From NCBI GenBank assembly GCA_036345935.2, contig JADWOT020000003.1, positions 19,176,509 to 19,240,508 on the forward strand: a stretch of DNA of 64,000 bases, written 5' to 3'. Each line of letters begins with the position of its first letter. Positions within the stretch are counted from its first letter, which is position 1. Below the pieces are notes generated by a model. That model saw only the letters and a list, made by a program, of their open reading frames with translations. It was not told the DNA's origin and ran no database searches. The DNA comes from Taenia hydatigena (taxonomy: Eukaryota > Platyhelminthes > Cestoda > Cyclophyllidea > Taeniidae). This document shows, in pieces, positions 23,811-34,654 of the stretch. The translations under genes were made by a program, and so were the position numbers.

Positions 23811-23838
23811 CATTCTCTGCTGCCACTGCAGCACTCAT
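19111..23838 (-). CDS. C2H2 zinc-finger protein with poly-Ala and poly-Ser tracts (6 exons, 1048 aa)
   Basis: Probable nuclear DNA- or RNA-binding protein; not assigned to a known family. Exons: 23838-23367, 23265-22806, 22631-22197, 21516-21105, 20997-20836, 20316-19111. They total 3147 nt, exactly 1049 codons with stop, and all five junction phases agree. Three C2H2 fingers share the spacing C-x(2 or 4)-C-x12-H-x4-H: one in exon 2 (CVKAGC to the H of AEGH), one split across the exon 2/3 junction (CEECGLYF, then HYSG joined to SH), and one at the extreme C-terminus (CPMCSFSSC to VIDAH, then stop). A run of alanines near the N-terminus and a serine run in exon 4 are microsatellite-encoded. 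The C-terminal half is low-complexity, rich in Ser, Ala, Gly and Val. The ATG at 23838 follows an AG acceptor (CTTGCAG), so a 5' untranslated exon, or possibly a further coding exon, lies upstream. Confidence 0.82.
20715..20746. repeat. (CTT)n microsatellite
   Basis: About ten CTT units in intron 5 of the zinc-finger gene. Confidence 0.95.
20836..20997 (-). CDS. Zinc-finger gene exon 5
   Basis: 162 nt, phase 0 on both sides, acceptor TTCAATAG and donor ACT|GTATGT. It encodes VKAAPRREGGALGAESEEGS and a TPTTTTSDGAERR segment. No known domain was seen. Confidence 0.68.
21105..21516 (-). CDS. Zinc-finger gene exon 4 (poly-Ser)
   Basis: 412 nt, phase 2 to 0, acceptor AAATTAG and donor GTG|GTAGGT. 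It encodes AEEGRQSRRDLSRSGDVGKQ, a low-complexity middle, and serine runs written by TCC/TCG repeats (about 21180-21232). No domain was recognised. Confidence 0.7.
21180..21234. repeat. Coding GAC/GGA trinucleotide tract
   Basis: Imperfect trinucleotide repeat inside zinc-finger exon 4. On the coding strand it writes two serine runs separated by AVSSA. Confidence 0.85.
22027..22200. repeat. 87-bp perfect tandem duplication at a splice donor
   Basis: Two head-to-tail units starting at 22027 and 22114, apparently identical, beginning TCAAATGATCATTTCCTAAG. The second unit contains the donor of zinc-finger exon 3 (22191-22196 on the plus strand). The first unit carries the same donor 87 bases further into the intron. 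Confidence 0.93.
22197..22631 (-). CDS. Zinc-finger gene exon 3 (end of finger 2, Cys-rich)
   Basis: Acceptor TTTGCAG. The first full codons are Ser-His, and the His completes finger 2. A further Cys-rich stretch follows (TCVWLLCAFCGEW and LPVCRVQL) without standard finger spacing. It ends LGAAGPN plus two bases at GT|GTAAGT. The donor lies in one unit of an 87-bp tandem duplication. Confidence 0.78.
22806..23265 (-). CDS. Zinc-finger gene exon 2 (finger 1 and half of finger 2)
   Basis: Acceptor TGGATAG, phase 1 in and phase 2 out. A basic segment (RRQMPERMRLRGVKAPKMGE) leads to finger 1, which uses the variant C-x4-C spacing (TCVKAGCSF to RHVAEGH). After SPSVYYPFNPANTK comes the Cys pair and first His of finger 2 (FYLCEECGLYFSTV to AIQAHYSG). 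Confidence 0.85.
23367..23838 (-). CDS. Zinc-finger gene exon 1 (start codon, poly-Ala)
   Basis: Begins with MSAAVAAENAV immediately after a CTTGCAG acceptor, then a run of eleven Ala encoded by GCT/GCA repeats (about 23766-23812). It contains acidic and Ser-rich sequence (EGGEVVSPRSGEELSSGLFA) and ends LLCSI plus one base before GTAGGT. The frame is also open for 20 codons upstream of the ATG, across the acceptor. Confidence 0.75.
23764..23814. repeat. Coding (CAG)n tract, poly-Ala on the minus strand
   Basis: Near-pure CAG repeat on the plus strand, read as GCT/GCA alanine codons near the N-terminus of the zinc-finger protein. Confidence 0.93.
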
Positions 23839-26751
23839 TTCTGCAAGTGATGGCACTGTGATGCTACAATGTAGCAAACCAATGCAAAGATACCCCATCG
23901 ACAGGCCAACTATCTGTACTCACCACAACTACATGGGCACACTCCACCACACATCATCCTACCAACTCAACTCACCTACTAACTTATCCTCTTCTGCCTA
24001 CTTTCGCCAAAAACTTTCATTGTACTCCTTATTTGCCTACAAGCCTATCTCCCACGCCTTCTAACACGATAATGTGCATTTTGCTTTGTTTTGTTTTACT
24101 CATCCCCTTCGACACGCGGCAAACTCAAATGTGCGCGCGTCCTGCATACCCTACACCACGGCAATGCTCCGTGTGTGTGACATCTCCAACCCCAACTGCT
24201 TAAGTCACCCCTAACTCCATGTGCAAGTTCCGTCCGACAGTGATCTCAATTTTAGCAGAACAACTACCTGTATTGTTCAGTCCTCGCGTTTTACTGTACT
24301 CCCACGGCAGTCCAACTTGTCTTCACTACGTGTCAGGTGTTCCACTTGTCCTGTTGAAGGTAGTGAAAGTAAAAAGTGGTCACATAGGCACTGAAAGTCC
24401 AACAAATCACCACAGTTAAGAGAGTGGTGAAGGGCAACAAATTGGCATGCATATCACATCTGCGCAGAGTTATTTATTATCAACCAAGTACACAAGTACA
24501 ACACTGTGGCTTGCGAACTACGCTGCATAAATTTTATGATTCGCAAATTTACCGGGACAGGTTGTTTTTTCGCAATCGTCTTCTTCAACCGTAAGCGAGG
24601 ACACGGCGACCTTGACGTTGGTTGTAGCGCGCTTTCAAGGACCGGTTAAAACACTCGATTCACAGTCAAGTTATTTGATAAACAAGGGAGAGGAGATGAT
24701 GCGGAGTGAGATGTGGAGAGGAAAGTTGGGAAAAATGGGAAGAATGTAAGACTTTACCAGCTTTGTCTGACGTGTGAGTGGTCCTCCCTCAAATGTGCTC
24801 TTGTTTAAATGCATCCAAATACCGTCGACGTTGCAGCCATGTCATGTTGCGTTGCAGAGCTGACGAAAACCGTTTCAACTTCAAGCACAACCTCATCCAT
24901 GTCAACATTTAATCCTACTTCCTCCTCACGATAAACTACAAGTTGCACAGACGATGAAATGCAAAGCTATCGGTTGCGTTGTTAAAGATGTAATGCCTAA
25001 GACGTAGGTTTATCATAGAATATAGATGTATTTTGTGAGTAAAGCATCAATATTGGAATAACTGTTATTTTGTCTTCATTAATTCTCCATTGAATAAATG
25101 AATGAAAAGTCACTTGTGAATGTGGCAGATGGAGGGTTCGGGCAGCAGTATTGAGGAACTCCTCTGCACTCCCCTCCATTCTTCTTCATTGCCTAACCAC
25201 TGCAGGGTGTAGTGCAATGTCATTGATTTTGTTTGAACGTGTCGCTATTCGAATGTACGCGCCACTCGTGCAGCCTGTGTGGCTCGTCATGTCGTGGAGC
25301 CTTTGTGTGGACGTGTCCTCGTGTGCGGTTGTGGGAGGTCAAGCACCATGTCTAGCCCCACTGAAGCATAGACAGTGTTATGATATAAACAGTTGCAAAA
25401 CTCTTTCACTCACTCATATCGGACTTTGAAATGTGGTATTAACGGAACATTGAATTGACTGCGTCAACGGGACAACAAAAGTTGAATTTTATGCTTCAAT
25501 TGAGTTGTGCACATTAGTTGACCTCTCCAAGCTTCACATAATGTCACACTTCACATGACCTCACGACGACTAACGGCAGCTTTACACAATAGCAGTTGCA
25601 GTTTTCGCATTTGATAATGGAGCGGTTGCATGTACGGAGAAGCGCACTAAGTGGATGTGCATTTGTCGGCATGTTTGTACGTATATTTGCAATCCCGATT
25701 TCGGGAACACTTATGTGTTGCACGGTTGGTGGGATTTTCGTTTTAATGAAGTGGACCCCATAAGCAGAACCGTTTGTTTGAATGAACAGATGATTGTGGA
25801 TTCGCTCTATTCATCAACACTGGTGTGCATGCGTGTTGAAGGTGAACGAACCCTGCTTTGGTGCGGTCTCTTATCACTGTGGAATTGTCTAAATTCTGCA
25901 TAGGTGAAGTGTTGCTTTACTTGACTTGACGGGTTCGCAGGTGCGGATGACGGAGACACCTGCAACGAAGTGGCGTCATTTGAAGTGAGGCATGTGTGTT
26001 AGTGAAGGGACGAGACGTTGGCAGGGATCGGAGGTGGCACGAGGTGTCAGAGCGAAGGAGAGGAGCGTAGGGTTCACACTGACTCATCCTCCTTTTGGTG
26101 TGGCGGAATGCACAATGAGATGCGTCATTGGTTTGCGGCCTAAAGATAAGTCATGGAGAAGGTGGGTGTTCGGAAGCAATTTTCTGGGGCGCAAGCACTT
26201 CAATGAAGCATCAAGTGGGGAAGAAGATCTTTTAATTGCTGATGAGTGGCATATTCCATGAGTGCCAAGATCGTCTCTTCAAACGGCAGTAGAATGGATG
26301 ATTCAGAGTACTCGAGGTCTTGGAAGACATCAAATTCGAGTGGCATAGGATCAAAGGTTCCCACCAAGTACCATCTACTACGGAATACTGCTCCCAAATT
26401 CACAGCTTCAGGCATGTATGAAAGGCAGTTTAACGTGTTGAAAGGAGGGCGCAGCGCTGAGGCATAAACTGCGGCACTCAAATTCATCATTTTACTCAGT
26501 AGGCACAGCCGCTGTTAATGTAAGACAAAACCTAGTGTCACTCCCCTACTTCAGTCACATATTTAAGTGAATTCGATGTTGAACAGCGTCCCACATTCGA
26601 TGTTCCGCCCTTACTACTTTACAGGCAAATTCGTCTCAGGCAGAGTACTGCCTTTGCTCGCCGACTTGACTGTGTGTTTCGCACTTCACAAAGGTCCGTG
26701 CACCTGCAACGAAGTGAAGAGTCATTTGAAGTAAGGCATGTGGGGTAGTGA
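23839..26751. other. Spacer, upstream of the zinc-finger gene
   Basis: Presumably includes the zinc-finger promoter and a 5' untranslated exon, neither of which can be placed by eye. It contains the family C copy at 25930-26215 and an exon-like minus-strand stretch at about 26250-26430 (SRWYLVGTFDPMPLEFDVFQ). Otherwise nothing was recognised. Confidence 0.55.
25930..26215. repeat. Arm-tip repeat (family C), diverged extra copy in spacer
   Basis: Direct, diverged repeat of 26690-27130: ACACCTGCAACGAAGTGGCG, TGAAGTGAGGCATGTG, GGTGGCACGAGGTGTCAGAG, GCGGCCTAAAGATAAGTCAT, GGGGCGCAAGCACTTCAATG. It lies only about 750 bases from the right junction. Confidence 0.7.
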
Positions 26752-27130
26752 ATGGGTGAGACGATGGCGGAGGTCAGGAGTGGCACGAGGAGTCAGAGCG
26801 AAGGGGCTGGGGGGCGAAGAGGTCACATTGACTCTTTTGGTGTAGCGGTGTGATGAGTACTTTAGTTAAAAGTGGAAATCTGTAGATGGGAATCATGGAA
26901 CTTGATGGCTCACCTCAACTGCTCCAACTTTCCAAGGATTACCAGAATTAAATCACAAAATTGGGCAGGCATCGAGCTGGAGAGAAGTACATCAGATGCA
27001 ATGGCACATTGTCAATACACAAAGAGATCTTTCATTCGTATGTGGCCTAAAGAGAAGTCATGGGAAGGTGGATCTTTGGCCGCAATTTCATGGGACCGCA
27101 GGCACTTCGATGACGCATTGATTTTAGGTG
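26690..27130. repeat. Arm-tip repeat (family C), right arm
   Basis: Right-arm counterpart of 16560-16990. It begins with CACCTGCAACGAAGTGAAGA and runs through AGAGTCAGAGCGAAGG to GACCGCAGGCACTTCGATGA. The first about 60 bases lie outside the near-identical arm. Confidence 0.65.
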
Positions 27131-27289
27131 CTCACCACAGTCCACGGGTCCACGCATCCCTCACTGGGATCCTCTTGGCCAATGTGATTACACAGCATCC
27201 CCGAATTTGAAGAATTCAAACCAAATAATGGAACAGTGGAGGTGGGGATGTACATCACATCATTCACATATTTTCAAGTCCATTAGACT

Positions 27290-27775
27290 TCATGTCGCAA
27301 TGGCACTGCAGTTGACGCAGGCTGTACCACGACAGCTAAAGCACTTGGAGCGGAATGCAAAGTTGCGAACATAGATGAGTGTGCCAAATTGTTGGTTGCG
27401 AAGTAGCATGTTATGTTCAGGTTGGTTGACTGATTTCATGTGGGAATTTAAATTCACAGCACAAAGGTAGAAATTGGGAAAACCACAAACCTGTCCTATT
27501 CACATGACCACAAAATGGACACTTCAACGTCAGGCTAGCGAATACGCTTGAGCCCTCACTTGCCGGAAATGTGACCTGGATGCAGAGCAGAAGTGCCCGT
27601 ACCTGTGCGGTGTTGCCTCAAGACAACACTGATGATCAGAACTGGAAGGCGACAGTTCACTTACCTTGGACGACCTAGCTGTCAGCACGCGACCAAACAG
27701 CTGTAGTGTGTGCGGGGGGGGGGTGGTGGAGTAGCAGCAGGCAAGAGCGCGGAACCAGTAGGGCATCAACTCTAT
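27290..27775 (-). CDS. Candidate 3' end of an unidentified gene with Cys pairs (right copy)
   Basis: Mirror of 15902-16387: exons 27775-27665, 27602-27491 and 27429-27290. The splice sites are conserved. One coding difference was seen: the Cys of the QVTCPASE segment in the left copy is Phe here. This falls in a Cys that might bind metal, so the copies may not be equivalent. The identity of the product is unknown. Confidence 0.42.
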
Positions 27776-30364
27776 CTACGGGGTTAAGTGAACGGGAAGG
27801 TACTCACTCTAACAGTATTGCATCCCTAACACTCCCCTGGATCAGCATCAATAGTGCACGGACATCGCGAAAGGAATGCAGCCCAAATCGAAGCAGACGT
27901 GGCACTTTGTTTGTTTGACTGTGGCTTTCGGTTACGGTCACTTGGGTGGCCATATTGTTTTGGTTGTGCCATCAGCCGCAACTCCTTTTGCGTTGCTGGA
28001 TGCATACACTGTCTAATTATTTTTATGCGTTCTTTCGTTATCAAGACGTCCTCGCAACTCTACGCAGAAGTTGCAAGCATAGCAACGGTGGGAAAAGGTG
28101 ATGTGGAGGTAATAATTAGACATTTCCAGTTAGTTTCATATTTTTTGAGCATTTGCTGGTCCCCATACACTGCGTTCGTGGGATCAAACAAACCCTCGAA
28201 GTTGCTGAGGAAAAGATGAGTGTTGGCCGAGACAACCCCATTCGTGCTCGTGGGCTGTGAAGAGATGGTAAACCGCACAAGATGCAGCAGATGAGTATAA
28301 TATTTATCAAAGAAGATAAGAGGGGGGTCTAGAATAAACATAGAGTTGCATTGGACGTAGCCCATGAATTGCAATATGAAGTCGGGTGGGAGAGAGAACA
28401 ATAACACATCAGGAGGCATCCTTATGCGGACAATGTAAGAGCTTTTCAAAAGATTAGCTTAGCATGTCACATTAATGCATGTTTCTAAGTGTGTGCCTGA
28501 AAGCTTGCGCTGTCAGTGAAGGCATAATGAGTGAAGAATAAGTGGCCTTCATAAATTATTTCGTGACTGGGCTTAATACCCCGTCGCAAAATGGTAACGA
28601 ATCCTTGAGGCAGAATTTTTAAAGTACTGTTGAATACACATTTCCAACAGACGATTTGAGCTTATCCATTCAGACACAAAAGGATTCACTTCCTGATTGA
28701 CTTTCATGATTTTTACCATGGTTTGTTTAAGTGTGCATTTGCGGTAGAAATTAACGTTGATCAATTGCGTGCGTGGCTTTGTTGTGGGTCTCGGGTTTTT
28801 GCGATGGGATTTGGTTATGTTGGTGGTGTTGGATCCGGTGGACAGAGAGTTGTGCACAAACCGTGTTGATGGAATAGGAACGTCTGGAGGGTACATCTGC
28901 GATCGGAAGGAGGTGCGTTCTCACTTGTGCAAATTTAGTATTATGCATGTAGTTGTTGTTGGCATGCGCTGTTATTGATGGGTCTTACAATTTTTGTGAT
29001 GCTTAGCCGTTATGCCTCGAACACATTACTTAGTTTAGTATTGTTGCGTCTATCCATTGTAACTTCAACTGTACTTTGGCTCACCTTAATTTTATCCATC
29101 CATCCACTCATCTACCTTATGCTCCCTCGTTCATACCTGATTTACGCGCCAATCCATTTTGGCATTGTACCTTTAAATTACCAGATGTTTTACGACTTGA
29201 TGAGCAATGCCAGCGAATCGTCATAAAGTGCGGTACCTTCACTGTTTCACCATCGTTTTACTTTTTTTCGTGTTTTTCCTTTAAGGCTGTTTTTAAATGG
29301 AATGACTGGAGCAGTGTGATTTCTTTGGTATTGTCGCCAAGATCCTGGTCATCAAAGACTTCGTGCCATGAGTGCTTTGTGTTCTCCATTGCCTTTCAGC
29401 TATCGGTTAGCATGCCGGGTTTGGAGGTCAATTGGCAGTTCTGCCTGAACGTCGTCGTGATGACCGTTAGGTGCGCTGGTCTGACGCTGGCATGGATTGA
29501 ATTGTGTCTGTGTGGTGTGGGAACCGTCAGTAGAACGAGTTGGGAGGTCGCGGAGGGACGAGCGTTCATGAGGCAGTGGAGTGCACATCGTCGATGAGGG
29601 AAACACCTTCACTGTGATGTCGTAAGAATGGGAGGGAAGCGAAGGCGATGATGTGGCGTCCTCGACCGGATGTCTTTCGCGCTGTCGGTCATTCCTGTAT
29701 GATGGTGTTCGTTCATGCATACCAGAACCGGTAATGAATGCCACCATTCTGCAGGCTAATTCATTTCTGCCTCTTGCAGAGCATGTGAAAGTGTGAAGAA
29801 GCCTCCATTGTAAAAGTGAAAGCAATATATATTTTGCAAATATGTTGCAGTCTGCATCCATGCATGAAGGTGTACGATTTGTGAATCCTTGATAGCCGCA
29901 TTTGTGCATTCAGGTGTCCTCATGCATTGGGCACTGCTCCACCTGTCAGTCCGAGTGGTGTGCGTCTATCCATACCACACGTGAGCATGCATGCATTCAT
30001 CGTTGCATAGATTTAATCATCAAATCCACTAGGGGGTATTCATCCATGCATCTATTGTGGGTACTGGAGCGGCATGCGAATGCAGTCAGCACTGGTGGGA
30101 AGTGGCAGGTAAATGCAGAAATGTGTGGAGTTTGGTGTTTAGTGGACGGGGAGGAGTTGTCGCAAGTGAAGGCATTTTGAGGAAGAAGACGGTGAGGATA
30201 GCGCTGTAACCTTGCATGGGATGCGTTTGTGAAGGGGCTTTGTGGAGGTGTGGGTTTGGCGGCGTGGCTGGTGCACTGAGGGGGCTGGCAGGAGGCACAG
30301 GAACTTCCACACCACAAGTATTGTTGGCACTGTATACGTGGTGTGGTTTCGTAGATAGTAGAAG

Positions 30365-31126
30365 TCACTTGCACGCATGCACAAGTCTGTGATGGGTGTT
30401 GTCACCAAAACAATTCATTGTTTTATCATCAATAGCGTCCGTTGATGTTATTGGATTTAGCCTGACCCTTAAATTCGTTTTCATTGACTTGCTGTGGGAG
30501 GGGTTGTTGCACAGCGCATTCCTAGTGTTAGCTACTCGGACATCTACTGGACGAGGAAAGGCCTTTATAGTCCACTTGCTATTGCTGTGGTCTGCGTTAG
30601 TCAGAAATTGTAGAAGGACGACAATCGTGTGTGTCAGTTTGAGGTAAGGCTGGTTGGTAAATTGAGGTTCTGTTCTCGAATCATGGAATTGAGCCACAGT
30701 GTGATCCATAGGAACTGCGTCTGGAGACATAAGACGTACCGGCAGGAAAGTCACAAGACGATGGCAGTTTTCTTTGTGTTTCGTTTGGAAGGGCAGCATT
30801 GACAGGAAGTGGTATGTTAACGCCCTCTTTCCAAAGAGAAATGGATTACTACAACGTGCAGATGGCGCACATGACCGAGTTGGGTGGCAGGTGAGAGAGA
30901 TTGTTATCTGATCCGAAAGTGATGTTGAAATGACCTTATTAGGGTAGGTGCATTCAACGAACTTACGTGACCTCGTATTTGGTGGCGCTGTGGGACGTCT
31001 ATGGGTGTCATATGGTGGGCAGGGTGAGGATGATGGCATTTGAGTTGTGCACTCATCCACATTGTGATGCTTTTTCGTTATGGTCCACTCGGAATGCTCT
31101 GTGGACCAAAGACCATTATTCCACAT
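30365..31126 (-). CDS. Open frame of 253 codons, status uncertain (right copy)
   Basis: Mirror of 12551-13312, same length and frame. Residue changes are concentrated in the segment beginning SSPCPPYDTHRRPTAPP. No recognised domain. Confidence 0.18.
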   Translation of the reverse strand: MWNNGLWSTEHSEWTITKKHHNVDECTTQMPSSSPCPPYDTHRRPTAPPNTRSRKFVECTYPNKVISTSLSDQITISLTCHPTRSCAPSARCSNPFLFGKRALTYHFLSMLPFQTKHKENCHRLVTFLPVRLMSPDAVPMDHTVAQFHDSRTEPQFTNQPYLKLTHTIVVLLQFLTNADHSNSKWTIKAFPRPVDVRVANTRNALCNNPSHSKSMKTNLRVRLNPITSTDAIDDKTMNCFGDNTHHRLVHACK

Positions 31127-31674
31127 TCCATGCTAGGACGAGCAGGGAGCCAGTTGTTGCCCAAAATGCTGACACTGACAGGATTAACTACCTCGCCTCC
31201 ACAAAGCATTGTTCGTCGTAAAACATTATCCACCTACGCTGAGCTTATGCGTCGCCAAATGGACACAGCCTGGTGTCACAGCAGCGGGAAATCATGAAGT
31301 GTGTGCGGTTTCCATGTGTGGATCACTGAACGCGCGGAAGTATCAGAGGTCAACGGTGTGAAGTGATTCAGCTTCTGTGCCATTGCCTGGGTGTTCTCGT
31401 CGAGGGAAGCCAATCCTCCACAGAACAACAGATGTGCCATTAATTTGCGTTCAACCCAGCGATCGACGACGCTTGCTGGATTCAAACGAGGTGTTTCAAA
31501 TGGTGATTCTATTGACAATCGAACTGGGAGTGTGTTGAGGCAGCCACGTGTGCTGAGACGAGCCTGATGGTTCAATGCATTTTAAAGTATGATTCGCAGA
31601 AATGCTTTTTTTCTGTATAAATAGTGTAGCGGCTGGTGTAGTACAATTTGGTGAAGGAGAAGGCCACGCGCCTA

Positions 31675-32085
31675 TTTTTACATTAGCAAGAGTTAACTGG
31701 TTGACTGCAAAGGAGTGGAAGTACAAGGTGCTGCTTGTGTGTCAAGTGGGAGCTTTGGATGGACAAATGAACCTCGAAAGTCTTGGCATAGGCCGATTTG
31801 GAGGTGGTAGAGACATTGAGTGACAAGGCTTCGATGCAAAGCGCGAGGTGGTGGTTTCCCAAACTGTCGGCCGGTCACCCTTGCACGCAGCTACAAATCA
31901 GACCCTCCTTCTTCCCAGCTGCCCCCTCCCTGCATGACTTACAATGATACAGTGCAAATGATGTGCATTGAAGCCACGAACTGAGTGCCTTCGAGTGCGT
32001 TTCACTGGCCACTGCACCTCAAGTCGCCTTGAGTTTCAACTGCAAGTAAGTCATGCACCAATTGTGAGAAGCGAAAAACAGTAGC
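31675..32085. repeat. Dispersed repeat family B, right-arm copy
   Basis: Mirror of 11590-11990 and in the same orientation as the spacer copy. The blocks CCTCGAAAGTCTTGG and GCCGATTTGGAGGTGGTAGA are clear. Confidence 0.7.
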
Positions 32086-34406
32086 AACGACAGGACTGTG
32101 TGTTTTGTTTAATCAAGATATTTTGGGTTGATGACCAAGATGAGCATGTACTTAAAGCTACCTCCTTTCCTGTGGATAGGAGAAGGCCCTTTTAGTGCTT
32201 TAAAATAGAAGTTTGTACTTGAACATATTCCATTGCAGTTAAAAAACCAAGCATTCACTCCATTCCACACATGTGCTGAAGTGATGCGACCTTGTCCTTC
32301 CTTTCGTTTGCCTTGTGTTGAAATGTCCTTTGTTCAACATTAACCGTGCCATTATTGTAGCGGCCTTTGGACTGACACACACAGAGACGCCTGAGCGCAA
32401 GCTGCCCTCCAAAGGGCAAAACCGCCATATCTCAAACCCGAACGAACGGCATCAGTGCGCTTGCTGGTTTACGCACCCACCGACAGTTGTCAGGTGGTCG
32501 CTTTTCGATTTGAGCCACACCAGCCGTCAGGGCGCTGTCAGCTAATGAGGTGGCAGGACTTCCACTTTTGTTGCCCCCCTGGCAACAGGCGGAGGGGCGT
32601 GGTTGGCACGCTGTTTGCTTGCCTGTTCTTTTGAGTTTGGGGGAGGGAGGGGGTGGGGGAAGGCATCGAGAATGCAGACGTTGACAAGTGTTACACTCTG
32701 AGGATTGCCTCGCCTCCTGTGCCACCCAGACTGAAAATCACCCCTGATGGAGCGCATGTTTCTCGTCTCATTCAACTAGCGATCGTTGGAATGGGGACAG
32801 TAAGCGCACCCTGAGGGATGGCTGTGAAGTTGGTAGCAATGCACAAAGTGCAGAAAGGGGAGCCCAGATGAAGGCGGCGACTTGTAAAGTGTGTCTTGAA
32901 AAAGCCACGAATTGGCTAAGGGTGCCTTTTGGTTGATTACGGAGGTCCAAGAAACCACTTTTCACCTGTCTTAAGGACAGCACCTCTGGACATCGCATCA
33001 CCCACCCTCTGTCCCTCATTGCAGCGCCAGCGGGAGAAGGAATGAGTGCAAGACAATAACCACATTATTGTAAGCACGAAGAGGTGCAAAAAGAAACAGT
33101 TAAAGGACAAAACCACAGAAGCACCACATTGTCTAGTGTACATCACAGAGCAGTGCCACACCGCGCATCTTCCAGTGCTCTGCTGTTTTGGAGCAGGGAA
33201 CTGTGAAGCGAGTGATGAAGTTCTTTGTAGTCCTGCGCGCCTTCCTGTACACCGGAATGTCCATTTTTTCAATGGATGCATTGGACGCCTCTTGTTGTGC
33301 CTACAAGCCATTGGAGAGAGAAGTGATCTCAGACCTGGCTCAGTTGAAGTGCCTGTGCTACTCACTCGCACGTTGGACAACATTAGCAAAGCCAAAAGTA
33401 ATCCACAGTGTTCATTTATTGAAGCAAGCCAAAGTGCCTCAAAAATTTGTCACTGTCATTAACCATTGCATGATGACGATGATTGTTCGCACGTTTGTTT
33501 AGAGGTGTTGAGGTGTAGTGTGGGAAGATTCGAATGAAATGCTAAAAAGGTGAATGCATTACTATTACTGCAATAACAGTGTCGATGCAATCGTGGACCT
33601 AAACAACAATTGCGAGGCATGGAGGAAATTCACGTCCCAACTAAGACACAGATTCCGATCCAGTGCTCGAGACTGGTGAGTATGATGACTGGAGGCAGTA
33701 AGCAGATCAAAGTGGAGCATAATCGTGTTTTATTAATTGTAGAGATGAAATGCACTTCATTGCTAACAAAGCGCTACTTATTTGACAAGTAAGTAGAAAT
33801 ATGAGCGCGCAGGTGACCGCTTTTGGGAGAAAGGCGACTCAGAGTGGCTGAGATGTAATTGTTAGATTTGTGCATTCGACAATAAATTAGAGAAGGTGCC
33901 ACTGCGATTGTTCATCCATCCGAGCACGACTTGCGCTGCCTTGAGATGAAAACATCCTTAGGGACATTATTAAAAGGACTGTTTTCATGCTTCAAAACCA
34001 GATCACCTAGACCCACACTTCGTCCAGATAATACGATATCTGTCGTTCGGACCTCCTATTGGACGCCAAATGCTCTGGAGCATCATTATACCGAATGTAT
34101 GAAGTGGCGCCCACTGGAGTACAGTGTGCCTGGTAATTGGCACTACAAGGGAGCATTTGTTGTGCATTCGAATTGTGATAAATTGTGATGAAACGAGAGA
34201 AGTTGCGCCTGAGGAAATCATGCGTATGTGTGTGTATAGACGAAGTGAAATCAAGTGGAAGACCACAGTGGTGATGTCGAGGACGTACGAGACGAGAAGC
34301 AGGTCTGTGGACAACAGAGCTGTTGTTCTGCCGTACGAGAAGCGGAGCGTTCTCGTCGATGATCTTCTGCTGCTGATAACGCATCTCCTCGACCGTGAGT
34401 TCATAC

Positions 34407-34654
34407 CTCGTGGTGATGTGGATGACAGGCACGGGGTCGAAGAGTTGTTTGGGGCGAGGTTCCACAATGCGACTGCCGCGTCTGTCCCATGAGGCGGCTT
34501 GGAGGAAGAGACCGTGGATGTACACACCGTCTTTGGGTGATTCAGTGACTTCTTCGTACAAGCGCTTCGTCACTGATGTCTGCAGACTGACAAACTCCAG
34601 TGACCAACCGGGATGTGCTCGGCTAACGTCCTGTCGAAGGGCCGTCAGAAGACC
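34407..34654 (-). CDS. Dynein exon 30 (C-terminal domain), right-arm copy; last recognised exon
   Basis: 248 nt if the donor AG|GTATGA is used (phase 2). It encodes [40 protein letters not shown] and FDPVPVIHI. The frame stays open for about 400 nt beyond the donor but loses resemblance to dynein. The expected final segment (a CPxYKKP-like motif and a terminal W-x-L-R-G-V-A-L motif) was not found downstream, so the 3' end of the gene is unresolved. Confidence 0.93.

Larger units (their letters stand above)
16926..26751. other. Unique spacer between the inverted arms
   Basis: About 9.8 kb that is not duplicated in the window. It holds a complete minus-strand zinc-finger gene (23838-19111), one further copy of a dispersed repeat (about 17930-18420), a diverged copy of the arm-tip sequence (about 25930-26210), and a weak candidate exon near 26250-26430. 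The part around 18600-23900 is strongly A/C-rich on the plus strand, that is G/T-rich on the zinc-finger gene's coding strand. Confidence 0.85.
27776..34406. other. Right-arm mirror of 9271-15901
   Basis: Contains the right family B copy, the uncertain 253-codon frame and the mirror of the exon-like stretches. The dynein 3' end should lie here but was not identified. Confidence 0.6.
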
